Origin: Malus domestica
Taxonomy: Eukaryota > Streptophyta > Magnoliopsida > Rosales > Rosaceae
Direction of reading: 5' to 3'
DNA length: 64,000 nt
NCBI RefSeq assembly: GCF_042453785.1
Contig: NC_091675.1
Coordinates: forward strand, 54,536,501 to 54,600,500
Made by a program: the position numbers and the translations under genes. How positions within the stretch are numbered: position 1 is the first letter of the stretch; the number at the start of each line of letters is the position of its first letter. Below the pieces are notes generated by a model. The model was not told the origin of the DNA, searched no databases, and saw only the letters and a list, made by a program, of their open reading frames with translations. Below are positions 1-11,707 of this stretch, one piece after another.

Positions 1-955
1 GCTATTGTTTTGCACCCCTCCAAGTTTTAGCTGGTGAAAGTTCGTATCGACGAGGGTTCATGGCGAATCTCAATATAAGTATGATCCTTACCCACACTAC
101 TGTATTTCACTTATGCTCTGACGTCGCGTGTGAAATGGGTTCATTCTCGCTCATAGCGTACTTTTGTCTTTAGTCACTTTTAGGTTTAAATTTATTCACA
201 TTTTTCACATCACTATACTTAATGGTTTCGTCACCTTCTAGGTGTCGGCCATCACAGCTCGATTCGGAGTTCTACTGGACATTTCGGGTCAGGATGTGTC
301 AAATTTCATTCAAAAGAATAACGTTTGAGAACACATTACAAGCACAGAAGGGCAAAAGCATCCCCCATAACTCACAACTCAACCTTGAACATCTTTTAGA
401 AAATGATCGGCCATAAGGTCGGGATCCTCGAACCTAGACTGAGACCGAATCATGCAGAGTCATCCAAATTATTTTCTCTAAAAACTCTTTCAGTTATTTT
501 AAAAGCACTTCTAAACGACTACATAGAGTCAACGAAATTCCATAAAACTTCATAGGGTTATAACTTTTTTTCAAAATTCTTTAAATTCCTAACTAAAACT
601 TGCAAGTGGTTGGTCGGGTAAGAAGAGCAACCCAACCTTTTACAATTCAAGTGCGGGTTCAGTATCAGGTTTACTTTTCTTTTGTCAACATAATCGGGTT
701 TTTAATTCGATAGGAAAATATTTATAAATAAAATTGTGGTTGAGGGGAGAGTCGGAGACTTGTGTAAATATTAAAATGATGACATGGATAGAATTTTCAA
801 AAAGGTTAACAAGTTGTGTTCTCTTATTTATAGTAAAATAATGCTAAAATCACTATCACTATTAGCCAAGATTTCAAAGGCTCGTTTTGAGTTGCTTGAG
901 TGCATTTTAAAAGAAGCACTTATTTTGTGCTTTTTATTTGTTACTTTATCGACTA
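1..955. other. Intergenic, no gene seen
   Basis: AT-rich sequence with only short, unsupported reading frames. No splice-linked coding signal or recognisable family was seen. It may be old transposon sequence, since the next segment is LINE debris. Confidence 0.4.
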
Positions 956-959
956 TAAC

Positions 960-1195
960 TGTTTGAATCAAATTTACGCGCCTCCGCGTACGATTGAGTC
1001 ATAGCATTGAAGAATATTTTTGTCAATTTGTATTTTGTTTGACCTATTGTGAAAGATGCATGGTATCTACTCTCTACAATCATTGGAGTAACTTTTACCA
1101 TGTACGACACCAAGCCAATGGTGATGCTCATTAGTTAGCTCGTTATGCTCTTCACTGTGACTTGTTGTTTAACTATTTTGAGAATCCTCCAAATC
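960..1195 (+). mobile_element. LINE RNase H-like fragment (degenerate)
   Basis: A forward reading around 1100-1190 gives a motif of the form RHQANGDAH-stop-LARYAL. This resembles the end of the RNase H domain of plant non-LTR retrotransposons and related RNase H-like genes, where an R-x-A-N-x-x-A-H-x-L-A pattern is usual. A stop codon interrupts the motif, so this is a relic. No tail or target duplication was found. The call rests on one motif. Confidence 0.4.
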
Positions 1196-1479
1196 TCATT
1201 TCAAAATTTATTATTTAACGAGTGTATCAATTAGTTGTTTGTTTGTTGGAGAAGTTTTATATTAATGCGGTTTTTTCTTATTGAATATACCTTTGTATTT
1301 AGAAAAAATTATTTTTAAGTTGTATTGTTCTTTACTTGTATGTGAAGTCTTAACTTCGATTATCAATGTCATGTTCTGACCAAATTATTACAACTAACAT
1401 ATTAAGAAATTAAAATTATATTTTTGCAAGGGGTTATGCTGTTTTAGTCAAAAATGTGTAGAAGAGGAAACTCGAGAAT

Positions 1480-1870
1480 CTACTGCCCAATCTCCCAAAG
1501 AATTGTCCTCAACGGAAAAATAAAACAAAAAAATAAACGGCAAAAAAAAAACAAAAAGGAGAAAAAGGAAACTCACTGTAAACGCCGCCACGACATTGCC
1601 ACGTAGGCTCGATAAGAAAGCGAAGCAAGTCTATTCAGATTTCGAACCACGAGGCTCGGACGACACAGCTGGAAACAGCCTGTCACCAACAAAGTCCCAC
1701 TCACCTATTCCCCTAACTATGCTCTCTCTCTCTCTCTCCAGTCCCTCTGTTCTCTCTCACCCTCCCCTCTCTCCTCTCTCCATCTCTCTGTGCAAGTTAG
1801 GGTTTTCTGATCTTCTCGTCCGATTCTGCAATTCAGGCCTCGGCTTCAGCAGATCACGATTCTCGGCTCT
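1480..1870 (+). promoter_or_regulatory. 5'UTR exon and CT-rich leader of the 7TM gene
   Basis: A strongly pyrimidine-rich leader (CT repeats at about 1721-1790) ends at a good donor (gtaag at 1871). It joins an acceptor at 2950-2951, which leaves a roughly 1.1 kb 5'UTR intron before the coding exon. CT-rich leaders and a long first 5'UTR intron are common in plant housekeeping genes. The short frame at 1596-1874 lies inside this leader and looks non-coding. The transcription start is not fixed. Confidence 0.5.
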
Positions 1871-3209
1871 GTAAGATCTCGATTGATCCCCCTTTTGCTT
1901 TATTTCGTACTAATTTGTGCCATCGTTTCTTAAATTTAGGGTTTCTAATATGTTTGCGGCTTGCTGTTCTCTTTATGTTATTCATAGTTCATTTAATTTT
2001 TCGGGGTATAGTTATTTTTTAGTCATTTTTGTGACTTTTGTTTTCCTGTACTTTCTTCTTGAAATGATTTGGAATATAATGTTTGTGTAAGGTTTACTAT
2101 TTTGAAATTCGGTTTAATGTTTATGGACTGTTTGGTTGCTGAGAAATGGTAGGAAATGAAAAGAAACTAGATTATAAATTTAAACTATATTTTCCAGTTT
2201 TTGGGTCTATTATAATGGATATCAAATAAATGAACAACCTTAGGCTTCCTGGTTTCGTTTTTGTTTTCTTTTTTATGATTTGTTTGCACACGTCTATATA
2301 GCTCGATAGAATATCAGTAGTGTCCTTGAATGAGATGCAATACTAAGATTTTTGTCAGATTATAAGAGTATAAGCAGTTTAGAGCAAACACTCTTTTGTG
2401 AGAAGAGAGATATTGTAGCTTGATTGATATTTTCATAAGCTTTAATCGTTCGAAACTAGTTCTCACAATGCTGAGGGAAGAATGTTACGCAAGCAATGAG
2501 ATTCCATCCGCGCTTCTTCTCTCTGGACATGTGATCTACAGATCTCTTCTATTACAAAGAGTAGATATTTGGGTGCGCAGACACTTTGACGTGCTCTAAT
2601 TTTTTTATGCAAAAATTGGTACTTGCAAAATCTGACATATTCATAGAATCTGTAATCACTTATCATTTGCCTCGAGTAAAAGCTATTCTTTCATGTTTCC
2701 TCTTTTAAGTGGTATGCACTTGTCTTTATTATGTTTTGACAATCTTATATGGGGTTGGTTATTTTGTGTGACCTTTTTACCCTTTCTTACAGGTATGCCA
2801 GTTATAAATTTTTATTGGTGTAGTATTTTTTAGCTTCTTGTTTAATTAAAGTTTAAGTTGTCTGAGTTATGTTGATTGTAACCATAAATTTTTTAATCTT
2901 CAATCTCTGGAAACCCTGTGTGCTCATGGTTTTCTTCCATCTGTTTTGCAGGTGTGTGGGTCACATAATCAACCTAAGAGCCCAACATTGTTCAGATAGT
3001 GTTGGTGCTGTATGGTTGTTCATGGGAATGTCCTGGAAACATCAACTTCAGTAATTGATATATCTATGGGTGCGATGAGAATCTTCTGGTATTACTATTT
3101 AAACTGCTTTGATAGTTCTCGTTAATTCTGGGAAGGAAGCGTTTACGCTACCAGAGGATCATTGTATCCATGCTGGCAGAGAGCATGCGTGGAATCTGTG
3201 CTTCGGGTA

Positions 3210-4430
3210 ATGCCCCTGACGAGTATTGCTGCCGATACACTCGGTGTGTTGACCATATGTCTAGTTGCTCTCTTGATCCTTCTTGGTTTCCTCTGCATTA
3301 TATACTTGTTTTACTTTCGCTCTCGCATTCGTAGTCAGGGTTTTATTCAGCTGGGTTATTTCAGTGGCCCTTGGATTATCCGAATCACTTTCATCGTGTT
3401 TGCAATCTGGTGGGGTTTCGGTGAAATTGTCCGTTTAAGTCTGTTGAGACGTGAGGGGAGAGTGTTGAACGCCCTTAACTTGAAATGGCAGGAGACTCTT
3501 TGCAAATGTTACATTGTCTCAAACCTTGGGTTTGCAGAACCATGCCTATTCCTGACGCTTGTGTTTCTACTTCGTGCGCCCTTGCAGACAATGGAGACTG
3601 GAATTCTAAGCCAAACGTGGAATGGGAAAACAGCTGGTTACGTTCTTTTCTTTTGCCTTCCAGTGGTTGCTCTTCAGCTCTTTGTTATTTTAATTGGACC
3701 CGAACTCTACAGGAATGAGAGTTTACATAAATTGCCTTCCTACTTCACAAGTACAGTGAACAAGACTGATCACATTGCCCTCTGCACTTACCCCTTGCTG
3801 AGTACCATCCTCCTTGGGATTTTTGCAATCATTCTTACTGCCTACTTGTTTTGGCTTGGAAGGCAGATTTTGAAATTGGTCATCAACAAGGGTCTACAGA
3901 AGAGAGTTTATACATTGATATTCTCGGTTTCAAGTTTCCTTCCATTAAGAGTTACTTTGCTTGGTTTCTCTGTTTTATCTAAACCAGAGCACATTCAGTT
4001 TGAAGCTCTTGCTTTCTTGGCTTTTCTTGCACTTTTATGTTGTGCCGGGGTGTGTATATGCATGCTTGTTTACTGCCCAGTTGCGGATTCTTTAGCCCTG
4101 GGGAGTTTACAGGACTTGGAGAGTAGGAGAGTTAATGATGATCAAAATGATACCATTTCTCTTATTGCTAACCAGAGTCATATGGAGGGAAGTTCTGGAA
4201 TCAGCCCATGTAGAAACTCTGATGCGTCAGCAAAGCGTGGATCAATTTCGTTTCGTACTTTGGAAAGGGAGGAGGGTTCTTCTAGGGTACCCTTTGTGGA
4301 ACTGAGCCTCTTCTCTCCTAGTCGAGATGCATCACCCCCGGACTCACCTCCGCTGCTCGGGTGGCCCATGCGCCCCCTTCCATCATCTCACTCACCAGTA
4401 GTTGAAGTTCACGGAACCACAGCTAGATAG
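3210..4430 (+). CDS. Seven-helix membrane protein (plant candidate-GPCR-like)
   Basis: Single coding exon of 406 residues. The open frame extends upstream to 3162 but without ATG. The ATG at 3210 is the first in frame and gives the N-terminus MPLTSIAADT. Seven hydrophobic segments lie at about residues 8-36, 52-73, 103-122, 135-160, 190-218, 232-256 and 266-292. They are followed by a hydrophilic, Ser-rich tail of about 110 residues, probably cytosolic. The pattern and length resemble plant seven-helix proteins once listed as candidate G-protein-coupled receptors, such as Arabidopsis At1g57680; that link is from memory. No catalytic motif is visible and the molecular function is unknown. Two short out-of-frame ATGs (near 3169 and 3184) precede the start and could lower translation. 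Confidence 0.75.
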   Translation: MPLTSIAADTLGVLTICLVALLILLGFLCIIYLFYFRSRIRSQGFIQLGYFSGPWIIRITFIVFAIWWGFGEIVRLSLLRREGRVLNALNLKWQETLCKCYIVSNLGFAEPCLFLTLVFLLRAPLQTMETGILSQTWNGKTAGYVLFFCLPVVALQLFVILIGPELYRNESLHKLPSYFTSTVNKTDHIALCTYPLLSTILLGIFAIILTAYLFWLGRQILKLVINKGLQKRVYTLIFSVSSFLPLRVTLLGFSVLSKPEHIQFEALAFLAFLALLCCAGVCICMLVYCPVADSLALGSLQDLESRRVNDDQNDTISLIANQSHMEGSSGISPCRNSDASAKRGSISFRTLEREEGSSRVPFVELSLFSPSRDASPPDSPPLLGWPMRPLPSSHSPVVEVHGTTAR

Positions 4431-5742
4431 AAGCATGCAGCCGCAACTGAGTTCGCCTGGTCAATATCAATATCAATTTTGTGGTAAAGAAAAACTGATT
4501 GTAAAGGGTTTAAATTTTTGAATAAGGATTTTTGTTCTTGGTTTGTTTTTTGTTTTTCTAGTTTTCTTCCGATTAGTGATGGGTTTTTGCTTGCTTGATC
4601 GAATTCATGATATGATCTCTCTCTCTCTCTCTCTCTTAATCCACATTTCTTGTTTGCTGAAATGAAGATCTAATTGTATTATTATATGCAAAACCTTTCG
4701 ATTTTGATTCGAATCTGTTGAGTTGAAACATGATTTTGTTTTCCAGTTGGATGAGATTAGCTACCAAATTGTAGACAGACTCGTTAGCTCTAAATCTGCA
4801 AGACTGGTTTGTTGTTAATCAATCCATCGATCGTGTGAGTGGTTGAAGTTTTCGGTTGTTCCGTGGTGTAATGTAATAGTAATACCAAGTATTTTAACTG
4901 AAACCTTGAAATTGCAAGTGACCTTATATCACAGTAGTGGAAAAGAGTGTTGTTCTTGTACCACGGCGTTGGTTCGAATTCTGTTGGCTCCTTAATCAAA
5001 TATTTAATCTAACAAATCTATCGTTTAACAAAAAAAAAAAAAAAATCCTTGAAATCTCTCCAGTTTCACTGAGGTTTCTGTGCGGGGGCGATGTGTTGCT
5101 TGTGTTTCTGTGTGCTTAATTGCTTATTTTGCAGGATGGCTTGAGAGAGTATTGCTCCTCCAGCTCCCCCTTTACATTTTTCCATTTGAAGTTCCATCTT
5201 TGTAATTTTTGGTTTGAACTTTATTGCGGGTCCTCAATATGCTACTTCTGCTATGGGACCTATAGCTTCACAAGGGGTAGATTATAATGAGTAAATTTTA
5301 AAGTGGGACGAAAAGTTTGCGTTTGTGGGAGTAATTATAATGAGTAAATTACATTTTGCATTTTCAAGTTTTGATTTTATTACAACTTCACACCTTAATA
5401 AAAACACTACAATCTCATATACAAATTTAAAATTTTACTGCAATGTCATACATTCCTTGGTCATTTCCTCAATCATAATTATTTTTAAAAGGTTAATAAT
5501 GATTAGGAAGAAAATAATTTAAAGTTAAAAAGTAAATGGGCCGCCCACCCACCCTTGCACGGTTCCACCCTACTACCCACCCATCGTCAATTCATTTCCG
5601 CCTCACCACCAACACAGCCGCAGCCTCATGCGAAAGAGGTGGAATCTCGAAATCGACCCGTCTCTACAAGCAAACCAAAATTTTAAAATTTCGGCTACGC
5701 TGTTAGAGTCCGTCTCTGACACTCTGTGTGGAGTGTGGTGTC
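4431..5742. other. 3'UTR and intergenic spacer
   Basis: Holds the 3'UTR of the 7TM gene, a short CT microsatellite at about 4616-4636, an A-run at about 5030-5045 and AT-rich spacer. From about 5540 it becomes C-rich and probably serves as promoter and leader of the next gene. No gene was seen. Confidence 0.5.
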
Positions 5743-7966
5743 ATGGGGATGGAGGCGATGGTGAAGAGGTATCAGCAGAGGTTCAGGAAGGTGAAGGATG
5801 AGATGGATAGCTGGGCCCTGCTTCAGTCTCGCTTGATTTCGCAGTTCAGGAACGCCTCCTCCATCATCCAGAGGTTGCAGGTCTCGAACCCCCTCTTCTT
5901 ATCCATTTGTTTTTTCCATACGCAGCCACGAAAAACAAACCCACCCCAAAGAAAAACCATTTCTTGATATGCCTTTTGTTAATTTACAACTTGGGTTTCA
6001 TTTCTTAACTTTGCGTTTTTGATCAGGTGCTTCAAGATTCCAAGAACTACGGCCGTTTGAAAGATGTCGTTGGTATTGAAGAGGCACTACTGGCAAAGCA
6101 GATGGAATCATTGCAAAACATCTTCCTTTCCATGAAGAAAACCATGTAAGTTTCCTCCTGTTATCTTCTTTCTGGTACTGGTAACCGGGACTACGGCAGT
6201 CAGACATGGCCCAAAACCGAAAGCAGTCGCTTTTTTGGATTCATACAGCTGACCCCACTTGGTGGGATAAGGTTTTGTTGTTGTTGTAGCGGTAACTGAA
6301 ATTTATTATGAATGCATCCATTTCAGTCCTAAACCATGATTATTCCAATTGAAAGCATAGCGTGCTTATTTGCGTATATCTAGTGCTACCAGTCATTTTT
6401 TAGGTGGAAAGGGGGGAAAATGGTTAAACTTGTGTTATTATTTTCAGGGAAGAGTTTCATGCTATTGTACTGTCTCTTGGGAAGATCCATCGTGATGGTA
6501 GGCAGATGGTAAAAGGCGGTGCTTCTGGTCAGCTGAGTGTAAAACAACTGCAGCAACGAATTGGTGTAAAGCCCAGTCTTGCAGATTGCTTAGATGGGCT
6601 TATGCTTCTCCAGGACATGCATTGCTCTGAGTATGTAACTCTTTGGTTTCTTAAATGATAATTGTTGTGTGCTAGCTTTGAGATGTCAAATGAGGTTTCG
6701 CCAGATGTCATTCCTATTTTTCTGTGACTTTATGGTAATTGGATGTATTGGAAGTTTAATCTAAATTGCTGCAAAATGTCTGGTCCTCTCCTGCCCACAC
6801 GCACAGTCGCACACCACGCACCAATGTAATTAAACTTTCTTTTGGGGTTATATATTGGTTGAGACTTGAGATCATGAATAATTTTATCTTTTCCCCTTCC
6901 TTTATCAGGTACCTTTTGAAGTCATCATTGGTTTCAGCACTGTCAGAACTGACCTTGAAACCCAGGTGTGCGAAGTACTTATCTTCTAACCAGAACTGAT
7001 ACTTTTACCTTTCCAATTTGTTTAGGAACTTGATCCTTCCAAATGTGAAGAGATTCTGTTGTAGTTTGGAAGATGTTATTTAATGCAACTTTTATTCTTC
7101 TTTAACATATAACGTCGAGGGAGAATGAACTGTTAATACCAGCAGCCAGCTATGTTGAGATTCCAACCCCTCGCATCCCACCCTGATTTATATATTTGTA
7201 GTTCAACTTTCTCAATTTCTGAGTTTCCATTCCTTTTTTATCCGGGCTGGGGGATTTGGGAGCTGAGATCAGTAGACTGAACTTTATTTGGACCTCCATT
7301 CTACTTGAGTTTTTTATTGTTACAGTTACAAGTCTACTATAAATTTGGCACACTTTGGAACTCAGTGTAATCTGCAGATGCGTCAGCCATTTTTTAACAT
7401 GGTCATATTTCAACATATTTCTTCCTACTTTTAAGAACTAAGCTTTTGTACTTGACGTTTGTTCATCAATTTTCCAGTGACAGTGATTTGGGTGCACTCC
7501 AGCAGCTCTTGGTTGATCAGCCTAACATCCCCAAGGAGGAAGGTAAGATACAATATGTGATAGGGTTAGACCAATCTTTTCAACTATATATATGCTTTGA
7601 GCCACTTTCCTTCCATTTTCTTGTACAAATATTTGTGTTACGACTGGTTTTGACAAGTTAATTGACGTGGAATTGAAACTGAAACCTTTGTCCTTTTGTT
7701 TCATTTGATATTTGGTCAATCATCTATCCTTTATGGTCCATGCGATTAAAATATTCCGACTTCTACTTACCTCGTTCTGTTTTCTCTTCAATAATTATTC
7801 AATTTGTGTCTTTTCGATATTGTTTATTTCATGTAGTTGTCATCTCTTTTAAGTTATATGGATGACACTGAAGTACGCAACTCATGCTCTCCTTGGTAAT
7901 TCTTTCTCTTTTCTTTTTGCAGTTCAATTCATCTTTGATATCATATTTGCAGAAGAAATCTGTTGA
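5743..7966 (+). CDS. AIRIM/C1orf109-like protein (At5g43822 type)
   Basis: Six exons: 5743-5880, 6027-6145, 6448-6630, 6909-6965, 7478-7542 and 7923-7966. All introns are GT-AG, and the joined frame is 606 nt (201 residues). The ATG at 5743 is the first in frame; upstream only GTG occurs. The protein is helical, with an early segment that could form a coiled coil, and ends in a PSLADCL...LQDM...EYLLK...LL region followed by an acidic/hydrophobic tail. Order and spacing match animal AIRIM (C1orf109), which has a PS-x-AD-x-L...LQD...YL pattern near the same place. AIRIM works with the AAA-ATPases SPATA5/SPATA5L1 in 60S ribosome maturation. The same role in plants is inference. The Arabidopsis counterpart is, from memory, the uncharacterised At5g43822. 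Confidence 0.72.
6195..6287 (+). mobile_element. RTE-LINE 3' end fragment in intron
   Basis: About 90 bp matching the last codons and tail of the plant RTE-type LINE found antisense at 40,576-41,166. Both share acatg-x-cc/cacaaaaccga, ggattcata-x-agctga-x-ccc, the cacttggtgggataagg block and a (gtt)n tail. It sits in intron 2 of the AIRIM-like gene in sense orientation. Target-site duplications are not clear; only ggtaac recurs on both sides. Confidence 0.6.
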
Positions 7967-8551
7967 TGTTCTCTGAAACATTTCTGCCAGCTTTCCTAGA
8001 TCTGGAAGGAAGAATTCATTGAAAACTCGAAACCAGTCAACACATACTTGTACTCAAACGTACCATTAATTCATGCAAGAGTTATTTGATTTGGAAAGTA
8101 CCAGTGATGAGTTAGACAGCAAAAGGTCCCTGCAACGTTTTATGTTTGGAAGGGCCCCAGACGGAGAATTCATTGTAACTTGAACTCACCAGTATATTCC
8201 TGGAATTGACGCAGCAGAAGGTTGGGATACGTAAGTTGCTTGCCTCTGAAGAAACGACGTGTATCAGCACTTCTGTAAATTCTCAGTCCATGATGTTGAG
8301 TTGAGTTATTAACATTGTGCCTATTCGATTATGATTTTCGGGCCTCGTGTGTGAGCCGTTTGTCCAGTGTGGCACGGACTGCCGGGGATCAACTACCCTT
8401 TACTTTTTTATCCGAGTAAATCCCATAACTTTGAGATGGTTTTCTTGTTCTGGTATATAGTAAGATGAATATGCCTGAAGCTATCAGTTAGTTTTTACTT
8501 CTCAGTATTTTCAGTCCTGTGGCGGTTAAGTACTTGTCAATTTTTACATCC
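7967..8551. other. 3'UTR and spacer
   Basis: Downstream of the AIRIM-like stop codon. Likely 3'UTR, then spacer up to the first GGATCC MITE. No gene seen. Confidence 0.4.
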
Positions 8552-8750
8552 GGATCCTCTTTGTGTGGATCCGGGGATCCGTCAATCTTGTCCGTTCATC
8601 GTACATCGTGCGGTTAGAAATTATCTTAAATATTTTTATTTAAAATTAAACATAAATAGTATTTGACAAAAACTGATCGTATGATGTACGATGAATGAAC
8701 ATGATTCACGGATCATTGGGATCCTTTCCAAAAAGATTCGAAGAGGATCC
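8552..8750. mobile_element. GGATCC-type MITE, copy 1
   Basis: Inverted ends built on ggatcctctt flank a core with inverted catcgtacatcgtgcgg / tatgatgtacgatg arms. The core matches the elements at 48,701 and 50,664. No matching target duplication was found for this copy, so it is probably older or its ends are altered. Confidence 0.6.
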
Positions 8751-8811
8751 TGTTGGGAAGTAAAAAACAAGGTTTAGTTTGATGTGGTACAATATTTGGG
8801 GCGTACGTTTT

Positions 8812-9028
8812 GGATTTGGATCCTCGCCGGATCCCCTCCTTGGGGATTCTAGGGGATCAATGAATATGGACTGTTGATCAAAAATCGTGTAGTCACAATT
8901 TTTTCATTTTTTATATTTTTCAAGCAAAATGATGCTGCTTTACTTTTAAAAATATAAAAAACATTTAATTGGGACCGCACGATTTTTTATCAACAGTCCG
9001 TGTTACTTAATCCCTAGGATCCAAATCC
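8812..9028. mobile_element. MULE-type MITE with GGATTTGGATCCT ends
   Basis: 217 bp with terminal inverted repeats ggatttggatcct at the left and its complement at the right. Internal inverted arms (gactgttgatcaaaaatcgtg / cacgattttttatcaacagtc) imply a hairpin. Flanks are gtacgtttt (8803-8811) and gtatgtttt (9029-9037), a 9-bp duplication with one mismatch. That length is typical of Mutator-like elements. No transposase is encoded. Confidence 0.7.
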
Positions 9029-9381
9029 GTATGTTTTTCGGGCTGGTTTGGTATTGATGTGCTTTGAAAAAAAAATGTTTTTGTTGTGATGTGAGAATAA
9101 GCTCATTTTTGTTGCTTCACGTTTTCAGTTTTTTTTTTTCTTCATCCAAAACTATGAAAATAAGTTGTTTTTAAGTGTTTACCAAACATCATTTTGAGCT
9201 CAATTTTTTTTTATATCAACTTCTTATAAAAGCATCTCACCAGTACTTACTCTTATGCAATTTTTTTTTTGATGGGGTGTGCTATCCACACACTTCTCTT
9301 TACTTCTTCCACATCCTTTGTTAATTTCTATCCTTTAATTTTCTTCAATTCATTCGATCCGACGGTCGAAAATTAAGGGCA

Positions 9382-9596
9382 GTTTTGGATTTGCATAAAG
9401 ATTTTGTAAAAGTAGCCTTTAAAAAAAAAAAAGTAGCTGTTTTAAAAAGTTGGAACCTGTTTTGGACTTGCATAAAGTTTTGTAAAAGTAGCTTTTTTTT
9501 AAAAAAAAAAAAGTAGCTATTTTAAAAAGTTGGAACCTGTTTTGGACTTGCATAAAGTTTTTGTAAAAGTAGTTTTTTTTAAAAAGTTGGAGCCGG
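9382..9596. repeat. Tandem repeat, about 78-bp unit, 2.7 copies
   Basis: Units start at 9382, 9459 and 9539 (gttttgga-c/t-ttgcataaag...aaaagttggaacct). They differ mainly in the length of internal A/T runs. The third unit is truncated. Non-coding. Confidence 0.8.
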
Positions 9597-9599
9597 GCA

Positions 9600-9780
9600 A
9601 GGATGACATGCATAAATAAAAAAATAGTTAAATTTTTTTTAATGGTATTCATCTTTATTTGTAAATGAGAGATTTTAAATTTGATTCTTATCAAAAGTGG
9701 ATATGAACTACATTATTGCTAACTCATTGTGAGGCTAAGCCTACCTCCTTCTCTTAGTGTAATAATATCATTTGTTCCAA
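9600..9780 (-). repeat. Dispersed repeat with gagctagcaataatgtgg motif
   Basis: Read on the minus strand this resembles the segments near 22,715, 48,960 and 53,030. All share a block of the form cctcacaatgagctagcaat, then ttcaaattcgtctttgg, then ctcttacttacaa. A related copy lies near 11,890-12,000. It looks like an old, non-coding transposon family of roughly 150 bp. Confidence 0.5.
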
Positions 9781-10208
9781 AAAAAAAAAAGTTGGAGCCT
9801 TAATTATGTTTGGTAAATGTAAAAAAAAAGTTTTTTTTTTCTTTCAAAATCATGGGTCCATGATAGCAGAATCAGAAATAGCACTACACATGCTTCTAAA
9901 AAAAATGGTTTTTTTTTTTCATTAAAGCAAGTGAACTATAGTTTACCAAAAACTTACCGATTTTTTTTCACTGCTATTTAATTTCACAGCACAATAGAAG
10001 TAATTTGAAAATAAAAAAAAAACACAACAACCCCAAACTAGTCCTAATAGAAATGAAAGTATACTTATCCTTTTTTAAATGCAAATAATGTAAACTACAA
10101 TTGATTTGTACTGAATGCAAAATAACAGATACGATATTATGACCAACAAGCCTAACTCACGTTTAGAGTGTATAATTTCTTGATTACCATATCTCAACAA
10201 CTATACTT

Positions 10209-11540
10209 TAATTCGACATGAATCACCTTGGACTCTCTTTTAGCGTCGCAAAACAAATCAAGAAAAAGGAAAAATAAGAAGCCCACCGTTTTATGAGAAA
10301 TTGAAGCCATGTACTATTTCAAAATCTTTATTTATTGACAAACAATAAGGTAATCCCACTGGTTCATGTTAATTTATTTTCACACAATATTTATTTTTAC
10401 TTAAGCACATTACTTTTTCAACAAAAAATACTTAAGCACATTGCTTCCAAACTTTCATTTTTAAGTGATACATTGGCACAAGATTAAAAACATTCACGAA
10501 TATTAAATTAATTGTCACATCACCATAGAAGTCGTTACAGTATAATATGTTTTTACAGTGGACCCCTAAACCATTAATTTGAAAACCGAGACCCCTACGC
10601 ATCTCACCAACCGGCGAAAAAGAAGAGAAATAATTCCTCAAATATCAATGTCGTTGTCATGCTGTCGGAGTTCCAAGATTTTTTCTTGCGTTTTATTGCG
10701 TTCGGATTGGACATGCATGCCGGTCAAAGGCCGGCCTTTAACCTTTATGTGACCAAACCGTTAGCATTATTCACCATCTCTCTCTCCCTCTCTCTCTTCT
10801 GCGTCTCTGGGTTGGAGTTCCAGTCTGATAACTGTCAGGTTTGAATTATATACACAGTTTTGTTCATCCCTTCGGGTCGATTCTTTTGCATTTTCAAGTC
10901 GATATTTTTGTTTATGTTTATCTGGATTGTTGGGTCGGGTTCATGTTCAGTTGAAATCGGTCATGAAGATTTCTTATCTTGATTTGTATTCTTGTTTATT
11001 TCCGCAATTGGGTTCTGTTTCTTTTGTATTTTTGTTGTGAAATTTGAGGTTGTGTGAACTGCAAATTTCAATAATCCTGCGGAATCAGGATGCATTGCAA
11101 AGTGATCACCTAAAGTCAAAGGAACGTGGGTCCTACAGTTTTCCAAAACATGACTATCTGGGTTACCACTTCTGTAATTTTGATCATCTTGCAGAGAATT
11201 CTCTGAAATTATTTGCAGTAGTTTTATTTTATTTTATTTTGGTGGATGAGAGGATGGAAAAGGACATTTTCTTGTTGCCAACTTATCGAGGTAAAATGGT
11301 AGCTGTAATTTCAATGCCTGTGTTGATGTTCTTAACTTCCAGGTAACTGAAGGCACATGATAAGATGAAGAACATTATTAATTAATCATGTAGCTGCGGT
11401 CTGTCCGATTAAGTACTGTTTTGTTTGATACAGGAAACATGCCTGCGAAGAAGATACTGGAGAATGGGTTTGCTGAAAGAGATCACGAGCTTTCGGATTC
11501 TTCACTTGAAAAGGTATGATCAATACAGATTATTTGTAGA
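10209..11540 (+). repeat. Upstream copy (A) of GBA2 promoter, leader and exon 1
   Basis: Direct duplicate of 12,810-14,311. Matching landmarks are tgaatcacctt-g/a-gactctc, the cgttgtcatgctgt block, the CT-rich leader, the donor after aactgtcag, and the coding exon 1 with its donor. Identity is high by eye in the leader and exon. Copy B carries extra sequence at about 12,940-13,020 and 13,200-13,360. Confidence 0.85.
11439..11513 (+). CDS. Duplicated first coding exon of GBA2 (copy A)
   Basis: 75 nt encoding 25 residues beginning MPAKKILENG. It differs from the exon at 14,210 at residue 3 (Ala for Glu). It keeps the acceptor-like acag before the ATG and a good donor (gtatga) in phase 0. It could therefore splice directly to exon 2 at 14,913 and give a near-identical protein from an upstream promoter. 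Use as an alternative first exon is inference. It may instead be a dead duplicate or be skipped. Confidence 0.55.
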
Positions 11541-11652
11541 TATAATAAGACAAAAATGAATAGTAATATAAAATATTGACGTAGCTTAACCGTGACCATA
11601 CAAACAGGAGGGCACGGAGAGGGCACCAAAAGTGGAGGGCAGACAATCCTTG

Positions 11653-11707
11653 TCCGTAATTTTGATCATTTTGCAGAGAATTGTTTGAAATTATTTGCAG
11701 TAGTTTT
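11653..11707 (+). repeat. Third partial copy of GBA2 leader intron segment
   Basis: About 55 bp (taattttgatcat-t-ttgcagagaatt...ttatttgcagtag) repeats the segment near 11,172-11,226 and 13,943-13,997. It shows a further, partial duplication between copies A and B. Confidence 0.7.

Noticed and set aside
1596-1874. 92-codon frame before the 7TM gene
   Set aside because: Lies in a CT-rich leader that ends in a splice donor; the composition (Ser/Leu runs) follows the CT repeat.
11044-11346. 100-codon frame conserved in both GBA2 leader copies (also 13,815-14,117)
   Set aside because: No ATG start, and nearly all differences between the copies change the amino acid (about 9 in 100 codons). That is what drift in non-coding sequence looks like.
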